Origin: Agrypnia vestita
Lineage: Eukaryota > Arthropoda > Insecta > Trichoptera > Phryganeidae
NCBI GenBank assembly: GCA_016648135.1
Contig: JADDOH010003953.1
Coordinates: forward strand, 1 to 64,000
DNA length: 64,000 bases
Reading direction: 5' to 3'
Shown here: positions 55,668-64,000 of the stretch, one piece after another
Position numbering within the stretch: position 1 is the first letter of the stretch
How the letters are laid out: the number at the start of each line of letters is the position of its first letter
The notes under the pieces: generated by a model
Databases searched by the model: none
The model's input: the letters and a program-made list of their open reading frames with translations, nothing else
Told to the model about the DNA's origin: nothing
Program-made: the position numbers and the translations under genes

Positions 55668-57760
55668 TGCGCAACCGATTCAGGATACACCCCTGAATAT
55701 TGCGATTTCGTTCGGACGTTAAAAAATGCTTCAACGATATTTGAAATAAAGTATTCCCGTTATCTACACGAATTATTTTGCTCAGATAACTCGTTTAATT
55801 ATTGTATAAATATAGTCACATGGTCATAGGAAGTTGGTGAGGTAGATTTATTCACTACGCTTTGGATATCTATGAATGTATTGACACATGGTTAATATAT
55901 TCTGTTCACGTGGAATGTTCCATTGGTTAAACATACTTGTCTTCATTCTACGAGGAGGAATTCACATTTTCATTTACCAAGAAATTATCTTTATACTCCA
56001 CAGAGGATAAATTGCAATAATCAGCTTTAAACTAATAACCAACATTCTTCTAGACGCAAGGACCCCTAAAAAGAATTAGATGCCACTATTAATATCTTCC
56101 AACTTAATCTTTAGACGCAAGTGATCCCTAAAGTTTTGGTATACCTTGGATTTACATTTTCCTCGGAATGCTGACGATTTGTCGAGGCAATGGAACATAC
56201 TACGTGGCTATATCAAGATTTAGCTTCGGGTTGTTTATCAAGGTAAAGGAAACGCCAGAGAAAATGTATAGAAGGAAGTTTTTCATGGCATTTTAGGGGC
56301 GGGACGATGGGGCCCCTTTAGCGCGGAAACCGAGGATATGTCATTACCCACGGACATCAATCCTCCTTTCCATAGATTCATTTTTAAAAACTTGTTAAAT
56401 AAATTCCTAACGAGAAAAGTGAAGTTCTGTTAGCGACAGACACCACATACTCGGAAGTAGACCTATTTTCAAATTATTAGACTCTCGGTTTGCAGATAAA
56501 TACAGTTTCTACCAAGATAACCAATCCAGAGGCGAATCACTGAAACAATCTGATTATGTGTTTTTCTCCAAACTATAAATTGTATATAGAAGCAGCCAAC
56601 AAAAGTAAGCAAATTTAAAAACAAAATGATATGTAAATGTGCCTTTTCTTTCAGATATTTTACGGTTCTGTTATGGTTAGTTATTCCAGTAAATGTAAAC
56701 TCTAAACAATAAATTTTATACGTATTGTAGTCAAGTCCGAATTAAAATTATAAGTATATTATTATCTTTGTATGTGTAAATATAGAATTTCCAACACGTT
56801 TTCTGAAATATTAGGGTTGCCACGTGCGTCACAATAGAGGGGGAGTTATAGACTAAAGACGATATCACGAGCCAATAACTTCGACGTTTCTATAGTAATT
56901 GAGTGAGAGTATAGTGATTTATTTATTTATAAATTAGGAAAAAAACGACATCATGAGCCATTTAATAGATAATCTAGTATAGAGAGATATCCTGGTAAAC
57001 TAGGATAAAAGCCATTAGGTAGTATTTGCATTTAGAATGAAACTTGCGGTAACTTAATAGGATTTTGATATTAATTAAACATCGATAAGAAACATTACGA
57101 CCGCATCGCGTTCTTACAAAATAATCCTTTCAGTTCATTCAAAACGGATAATTCTAACCTTTTATCTACGTAGAGATACTTATAGGTTATTATCTATTTT
57201 ATAATGTGTATTTCGGAACAGTACGATCGAGATCAGTAAGAGTATTTTAGGTTGCGTATCTGAATTAGAACTTATATTAGATGGTTTATTAATTTCGGTT
57301 AGATTTAAAAAAAAATTTAGTTGGTAGCTTCGGTTCGGTGAGCCAAGGCTCAACCACCTTATACACGGTTAGGTCAGGTTTTTCACACGCAGTTCAGTTT
57401 GCTTGCCATTCTTTATAAGAAGTATGTAAAAACCTTTTACCTTTAACCTCAAAAAATTCGATTACATTTCACCATTTTAAAAACTTTAAACATTGGCCTA
57501 TAATCCTTTTCATTCCTCACTTACCTCAGTACTGGAAATCTGACTTGGTCAACTGATCTTCTATTCCGTTTAGCTGACAGTACTCCACTATCGATCTCCA
57601 TTCACAATACTGAATTCTTCATTATCAATTCTCATTTGAAATGCATCAGGCCATGGAATCAATGCAACAATTATTTTTTTTTTAAGAAGAACGAAATCAG
57701 AGATTAACGGTTCAATATAAAGTGGGTTAATCAAAGTGAATAACTGCGATCACAGCGTGC
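55668..57760. other. No gene recognised
   Basis: AT-rich. Nothing supported. Confidence 0.35.
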
Positions 57761-57850
57761 GAATATTTTGGAAACACGTGTATAAAGTGTTCCACAGACG
57801 AGTGATTAGTGCGAAATTAGTCCTAATTACATAATACTGCTCTTGTTAAG
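57745..57850 (+). repeat. Diverged fragment of the solo-LTR family
   Basis: GTATAAAGTGTTCCACAGAC then GAGTGATTAGTGCGAAATTA recalls ATTATAAAGTGTCTATTTAC and GAGTGATTAGTTACGAAATA of the LTR at 43884-44446. Confidence 0.35.
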
Positions 57851-58245
57851 TTTATATTCATTGATTTATATATACCTAGTAAATACAAAATATAAAGTGC
57901 TAGTAAATAGTTCATATGAAAAACAAAGTGAATGTTTTTACAAACAAATGATTTCAAAAGCTCATAAAATATATTTTAAAATACATAATACTTTATGATT
58001 CAGATTATTTTTTAATGACATACGTATATTTATAATTATCTCAAAATAATTACATTGTAGCCGATGTTATTCTGTAAATAGTGATCTAAACCTCCATGAA
58101 AACGCAATTTGAATTACAGGTTTCAGATTTTTCAGATTATAGATAGATTATATATTCATATTATAGATCCATAATTGGTTATTGAACTCCTATATATTTA
58201 AGTTTTGTTTTTGTTAACTTTTTTGCTTTTTATTTTTAGTCTACG
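57851..58245. other. AT-rich spacer
   Basis: Nothing recognised. Confidence 0.35.
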
Positions 58246-58249
58246 TTGT

Positions 58250-58285
58250 ATCCTGATGAAGGATCCATGAAAAAAATGATAATTT
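58250..58285 (+). repeat. Hammerhead-like relic
   Basis: CTGATGA is intact (58253-58259). TATC before it and GATA after the GAAA-type run can pair as stem I. Stem II and the stem III palindrome have decayed. Confidence 0.4.
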
Positions 58286-59350
58286 AATAAACAGTTGTTT
58301 TATACAATGTGTTTTCAATTTATTTCTATAAATAAAAGAATAATGATAAATGGTCATTTCAAATATAAAATGATTATGAGTATAATAAAGGCTTACATTT
58401 AAAATTTTATGTGCCAAAAAACAATGATTTTTCCAATCTTGTCGAGAGTAACATCAATTAGTTTTTATTGTGTCTGATTATTATTTAAGTGACTTTAATT
58501 ATATTTTTAAAAGTAACCTTGCAGGTACATAAATAAGCAATGCCTTCTGTTGGAAAGTTCTAAATGTCAGTACCAACTTACCTTGTGGTCCAGCTAAATG
58601 CTGCCGACGATGCAGGAAGCTGCATCATACAATATTCACGGTGGATTGTGGCGGCGATTAGGGCAATTACCACGACAAACAGACGTGAAAATACCTCCCC
58701 CGAGAAAAGCATAATGTATCCATTTAAATCAAATGTCCACCAATTGATTAGTACGATTATAAATATTTATTTATACTCAAATAATTATTTATCCATTTAT
58801 ATATGTAGGTACTTACGGATACAATCATTAAAATATAACATGTTATGCTATTATCCTTACAATCAACAGCAAAATTAACGTACAAATGAAACAGGTAATA
58901 ATAGCAATAAAAACAAATTATGCTTTTTATTAACTAACCAACTAACTGAACGTCACGCCGTCTCTCAACTGGGGTAAGAAGATTGGTTAAAACTTAGGTA
59001 AGGTTAGGTTAGGTTGGGTTCCTCTATCCTGGAACATCACTTTTGCTCACATCTTTTTATTCAAGTTCTACGTTTGTTAAATCTTTTAACACATATATTC
59101 TATCTTAAAATACTCTTTATTAAATGATAAATTGTGAAAATAAAACCAGTACCTATCATAAAAAATCGATATTCAATTCGAGAACAAGTCTCTTTATAAA
59201 ATAATTTAATCTTTACTATTCAATAATATAATTGATGGATTGACATTTTTGAGAATCATAATGATAATTTATTAAAAATATTTAATTTTACTAACGTTGT
59301 TTTTTATTTTAAATATTTAATTTTACTATTTGAATTTGTAACAAAATATT
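58286..59350. other. No gene recognised
   Basis: At 58930-58975 an ACTAACCAACTAACTGAAC then CGTCACGCCGTCTCTCAACT run looks like a diverged RTE 3' end (compare 61473-61530). At 58998-59022 there are three AGGTT units, the insect telomere-type word, too few to be meaningful. Confidence 0.35.
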
Positions 59351-59358
59351 TTATTTTT

Positions 59359-59404
59359 CACTACTAGTTTCGAGAAAGTCAGAATTTCTCATCGATAGGT
59401 GTCT
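59359..59404 (-). repeat. Hammerhead-like relic with perfect stem II
   Basis: Minus strand: CTATCGATGA, perfect six-base stem GAGAAA...TTTCTC, then CGAAACTAGTAGTG. Palindrome ACTAGT before A, and CAC/GTG can pair as stem I. Three extra bases in the core box, as in the copies at 13191 and 11488. Confidence 0.5.
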
Positions 59405-61470
59405 CTATCTGTCTGTAACTTCTTTTTTAAAAACCTTAATAAATGAATACTTATTTTTTAGGAACCTACATGTTAATTTCATTTTGTCATTTTGACGTTT
59501 GACGAAGACAAAACGCCAGTTTGAAGCGTTATAGCTAGTTATTTCATGTTTATCAATAGTTACACATAGCTAGAGTAATTGATTGTTATTTATATATTTT
59601 TGTAATGGGATTATGTAAAAGATTTATTTAATGTTAGGAAAAAAACATTTTAATAATTTATTATAATTTAAGAAGTCAACTAAGGTGGAAATGTACATAT
59701 AAATCTATGTTCAATTACACGATATTACACGTAAACTGTAGAGGTTAATTCTGTGTAGTTTTTAATATTCTATATTTATTCTAGATCTGTTTCTGTTATC
59801 ACATGCATTAATTTTCTAACAAGATTGATTCTCGACAAAATTACAAATATTTTTCCGTATTCAATTCGTGTACTTTAGAGCATTTAAAAATTGAAAATGT
59901 AAAAAAAATATTGCATAAAGCCATTGAATGTCTTTATAAATCGTCCGTCCTCGTCTACTTATCTACCCTCCTATCTACTTTCTGTCATAATCACAAAGAT
60001 CACGCTACTTGCCCAGACCATGCTTGTCTCAGCCAACACTAGTGGCTTCGTGCCTACTCATCCCCATTGTTGTCAGCTGCAGTGGGTGACACCAACTGCG
60101 GTATGAATGTTTGTAAATGTATTCAGGGCCGAACCAAAAGAGCGACCCTCACCCCATCTGTGCGGGCGGGTCCACTTCTCTGTCTTTATGCACTGACAGT
60201 ATTACGGAAGGCACTTTACAAAAGTGCAGTGCTCATATTTTATGCAAACTATATTTCTTAATTCTTCTTCATTTTCTTTGCTGCGCTCTTGGAAGAAGAG
60301 CCGTGGTAGCTGACGGTGATAACGCCAAAGCCAAAACTACCCAGCTGTTCCGTTCTGCAGCATTTTTGATGCTTCCTGAAGTGAATCACTCGCTGATTTC
60401 ATTAGATTCACCCATCTTATTAAGGATCTTAATTTCTTTATTTCCTTTGCATCCAAGTGGCAGTGAAGTGGTTTTGTGTCGATACTCCGCCGCGCCGCGT
60501 ACGTGCCTCGGCATTGTCTGCGGCGTGACGGAGTAGACCGCTATAGTATTAAAATAATTCCGATCCGGATGGCGGAGGCGTGCGGCCGATATGGGAGCTA
60601 TTACTCATAAAACGGCCCTCGATCTGTGATGGGTCCCATTTCACTGTTCCACTTCACTGATCTTAATTACGGATAATTGAAAACAGCATTGGTATTTTTT
60701 TCCCTGTGGCGAAAAATGGAAATTTTTATTTATTTCCCATTTTTTGGTGATGATTTTCTATTAAACTCTGTCATTTGTAGAACATAACGAAAAATCTTAA
60801 ATATTTTCGGTATAGCAGAAAAACACAGCACTTTTTCAATATTTTCTTTTGTCAAGATCATATAAAATTGATGGTGGATATTTGTAGAATTTTTCTCCAA
60901 ATATTATAAATATTTCACACTTAATTAAATTAAAATGATAGTATTTTCATTAGTATTAAAAGATTCATTGTGCATTTAAAGAATATAAAAATAGCTACAT
61001 ACTTGTAGATTTGAATAATCATAGTTGACTTTTTTACTTACACACATTCTTTTTATATTCTGTATTTGATGACAATTGTATTCATATGTCTACAATCGCA
61101 TCACGTTGGATTTGATTCTTCAGAAAAAGATTTTTATTTTTAAATAGAACTCCTGCATTTTTCTCGGCAACTGCACATTTGTGTAATGTCATCAGAAAAG
61201 ATTCCATTGCCTTACATATGATACTTGGAAAATCCAACTGGTAGAAGATCTTGTTATTCCTATTCGCCCTTCGACGCGGTCCTCCAAAGCTAAGGTTGTA
61301 TAAGGTAATGTATAAAAGGTAGTTATGTTGAAACCCAAAGTTGAAAATATGGAATTGAGAAAATGGCTTCTAAAAATTTGACTCTATACAAACCTAATAG
61401 ATCGATATTTAATCCATTATTGCATATTTTTTTGCAAAGAGCTCATTAAAGATATATTTTTTTATGGTTT
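59405..61470. other. No gene recognised
   Basis: A G/C-richer patch at 60460-60600 and a 139-codon plus-strand frame (60117-60536) show no domain I recognise and no splice context. Confidence 0.35.
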
Positions 61471-61472
61471 AT

Positions 61473-62290
61473 TACTAACTAACTAACTTACCATCATGCC
61501 GTTTCCCCGTGGGGGTAGGCAGAGAGGATAGAGCGCCACACTCTTCTGTCCTGAAATAACTCTCGCCTCATCCACATTCATAAATCTTCGCATGCAAGCT
61601 CGACGGTTGTTGAGGATTCTAACGGGATCATCTTCTAAGATCTGGTTAATCTGGTCATGCTACGTCTTCCGCGGTCGCCCTCTCTTTTTGGCACCGTCAA
61701 CACTTGCATTATATATCTTTCTTACCATTTTTTCCTCATTCATTCTCATGCTTATACTATTATATTATAAATATTAGGCTCAACATGCCCAAACCACCTG
61801 AGCGACCCTGTTTTAATTCTATGAATTATGCTTCGATCGGCTATATTCATTCCCAATATCTTCATTCTTTACTCTATTATACATGGTTTTTCCTCATCTA
61901 CGTCTAAGGGATCTCATCTCCACTGCATTCAATCTACTTTCATTCCTCTTCTGCCAGCTCCAGGCTTCACTTCCATACATTAGTCTCGGTACCACACTCC
62001 ATTATGTACCGCTAGTTTTGCCTCGGTAGACATATTTATATTAGAAATTATTGCATCGAAAGCACCGTTCACCATTTTCCCCGCAGTCAATCTCCTCTGG
62101 ATATCTTTCTGAACATTCCCTCTTCTACTGAACATACCTCCCAAGTACACAAACTCATCTACTTGTTCCAAACATTCATTGCCTACTAGTATTTCATACG
62201 TTGTCTTACTTTCCTCCTTATCGAATACTATCACTTTTGACTTGTTTTCATTCATAATAAGGTCACTTTCCTTGCATACATCGTACATGC
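61473..62290 (-). mobile_element. RTE-like LINE, C-terminal RT region and 3' end
   Basis: From 62288 downward: MYDVCKESDLIMNENKSKVI, ECLEQVDEFVYLGGMFSRRG, DIQRRLTAGKMVNGAF and AKLAVHNGV, then a shift at about 61990 into TLMYGSEAW-like sequence, NAVEMRSLR, and later KIYNASVDGAKKR. The order is that of the RT thumb and C-terminus of RTE-clade LINEs common in insects. It ends with a GTTA-type tail near 61473-61490. No endonuclease or palm domain remains. Confidence 0.85.
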
Positions 62291-62870
62291 TGCGTTTATT
62301 TATCTAATTATTATCAAAAAACTTTTATTTACGAAGATATGATGCATTTATAGATCGGATTATTTCTACATAATGTATAAATGTACGAAAAATAGTATTT
62401 ATTTTATTTTGTATTTTGTTTGAGTTAGATATATTCTATCAAATGTGAGTAATATTTATAGTTACCATTTTTTTACATATTATACGACTTGGATTTATTC
62501 CTTATTATTTTAATAAACGTTAAGTATAAGCATGTTTATTTGTTTAGTCAGATGTCATTACTGTTTTAAATTATCTATTGTATTATAAAAGTCTTAAAAA
62601 ATATTAAATTATCTAGGGTGCTAATTAAATAAATATTTAAAAACGATAAAATAAATTGTAGAATTTTTTTTAGTTTTTTAGCGGTAATGGCCGTGATGTG
62701 GGTTAGAAAAATATTGATTTTACAAAAAAACTATAGCACGTAGAGCTAAGACATTTTTAACACATAATTATATCGTATTGAGCCATCCTAACTCATATAA
62801 AACTCACTTTTGGCATTCTGTGAGTTGGACGCTTTCTGCATAACATAATTTTTCTTTTTTTGTTGCTCGA
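62291..62870. other. AT-rich spacer
   Basis: Nothing recognised. Confidence 0.35.
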
Positions 62871-62877
62871 AATAAGG

Positions 62878-63102
62878 TCCAACTGTACAGATTTTCATTG
62901 AAAATATATCAGGGGGAGGGGAAGGGTTAAAGGGGGAGGGGAAGGGTTAAAGGGGGAGGGCAGATGTGTCGCCTATGTTTATATATACCAGCCAGGTTTT
63001 AAAGAATAAAGAATGCAAAATTTGGATCAAATCGGACAAACGTGTATAGATTTGTATAAAGAACAGACAGACCGACAGAACCTTGAGTTTTATAGGTTTA
63101 GA
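62878..63102 (-). mobile_element. Truncated Helitron of the 129-bp family
   Basis: The 5' end in TATAGGTTTAGA (63091-63102) and CAGACAGACCGACAG match the ends of the other two members. The 3' part is missing. GGGGGAGGGGAAGGGTTAAA is repeated, a local expansion. Confidence 0.65.
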
Positions 63103-64000
63103 TGTCGCTTTCTCGATGTTTCCGATTGTTCGACAGATTTCGATAGTGCATAATTCACCTGATTCTACTATCTCGTAAAAAAATATATTCAATTTTTTTA
63201 GTATAATTTCATTCAAATAATTGTAGATTTTTTTGTAGCGGCTATTTAAAAAAATAGAAATGTGTACTTACACTAAATATGTTAAACAAAGTTCCTGTAA
63301 TATTTCAACATCTTTTCAAATCTAACAAAGTCAGGGACTTTGTTAAATTATATACCAAATAGACAAAAACGTTGGTGGCAGTGGCTTATACTACTGACTA
63401 CATTATTACCATTAATTAATTGCAGATCACATAGCAGGAGAGCGGCAAACAACATTTAACAAATTTTAAGATTAATAATGCAACTGAAACATGTCGTATG
63501 CAAAATCTTAATTTTTTTGACATGTGTTTCTATTTAATTAAAAATGAAGTGAATCATAGTATATAAACTACAAATAGAACATTAAAAATTACGATCAGAT
63601 ATAATGTTCAATAGTATGCCATAATATTTTCCTTTTAATTCAAATTTATATTTCTGATAGTTGTGTTTTTGTATAAATTGTATTACTCGAATTGACACTA
63701 AGCGGTCGATATTATACTATCAAAATAGTATGCACAAATAGCAGATATTTTCGGTGTGAACTTGAGTTGATATCAATATCTGCTTAATGTTACTTTCACC
63801 GTTTATTTATTTGATTGATCTTTGATCTAGGTGTGTGATATGTAATTTAATTATATGATTTATTCTAAAATCTATTTTTGAGTCTATCTATATAAAATCT
63901 ATATAAAATCATTTTCATGTCTATTTGTATATACCTGTGCATTTATGAATACATATATGCTCATGCATGTGGGTATATAATCACTATTTACACGAGTAAT
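63103..64000. other. No gene recognised
   Basis: AT-rich. TCTATATAAAATCTATATAAAA at 63889 may be the start of another Helitron-like element cut by the window end. Confidence 0.3.

Noticed and set aside
58998..59022. Telomeric TTAGG repeat
   Set aside because: Only three imperfect AGGTT units. Chance or a minor relic is more likely than a telomere.
60117..60536. 139-codon plus-strand open frame
   Set aside because: No recognisable domain, mixed composition, no splice or start context. Most likely chance.
1..64000. CRISPR arrays, operons or prokaryotic terminators
   Set aside because: The window is eukaryotic. Tandem repeats here have no regular spacer structure, and hairpins are transposon-related palindromes.

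Overview
The window is eukaryotic, AT-rich and very poor in genes. Everything points to an arthropod, most probably an insect. The evidence is the transposon set: mariner, hAT, P-superfamily and Tc1-like DNA elements, nonautonomous Helitrons, RTE-like and Jockey/CR1-like LINEs, and a Ty3/gypsy element. The Helitron ends resemble those common in Lepidoptera, but the sequence alone does not fix the order.

Only one piece of a host gene is convincing: a short minus-strand first coding exon (51031 down to 50992). It encodes MSRRKQAKPRSLK, the N-terminal NuRD-recruiting motif of FOG/u-shaped (or SALL/BCL11) zinc-finger repressors, followed at once by a GTGAGT donor. It lies at the edge of a CpG-rich stretch (about 51030-51530) that may hold its promoter. 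If so, much or all of the window to the left is first intron and the right side is upstream intergenic DNA. No other exon of that gene was recognised. Weaker exon candidates lie near 38506, 43544 and 52741.

Layout. 0-4 kb: mariner remnant, MITE, GC-rich island, a minus-strand solo LTR. 4.67-11.19 kb: a decayed Ty3/gypsy element with matching LTRs and a GTAT target duplication. Its integrase is split by a 1.6-kb internally deleted P-superfamily element (THAP start, 25-bp terminal inverted repeats, 8-bp duplication) and by a 76-bp palindrome. 11.4-13 kb: inverted hammerhead-like repeats and a Helitron filled with 129-bp tandem repeats. 17-28 kb: LINE ends, a second Helitron, a Tc1-like element, nested MITEs, a mariner-type pseudogene, and an inverted pair of repeats, one arm of which has a complete type-I hammerhead ribozyme core. 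27-33 kb: several LINE pieces. 35.3-38.2 kb: a hAT element with an 8-bp duplication carrying a nested mariner whose 339-codon transposase frame is open and has the DD34D triad. 39-42 kb: GC hairpin array, minisatellite, LINE tail and foldback. 44-50 kb: second copy of the solo LTR, tRNA-like SINE heads, a third Helitron, a Jockey RT fragment. 51-64 kb: the exon and CpG region, a chimeric RTE-derived retroposon, identical 239-bp repeats, and an RTE LINE tail.

The most interesting signal is a scattered set of about ten hammerhead-ribozyme-like sequences. They share a palindromic stem III of the form A-C-N-N-G-U before the cleavage nucleotide, and several keep stem I pairing although the paired bases differ between copies. 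This is the form described for Penelope-like elements and retrozymes. No Penelope reverse transcriptase is visible here.
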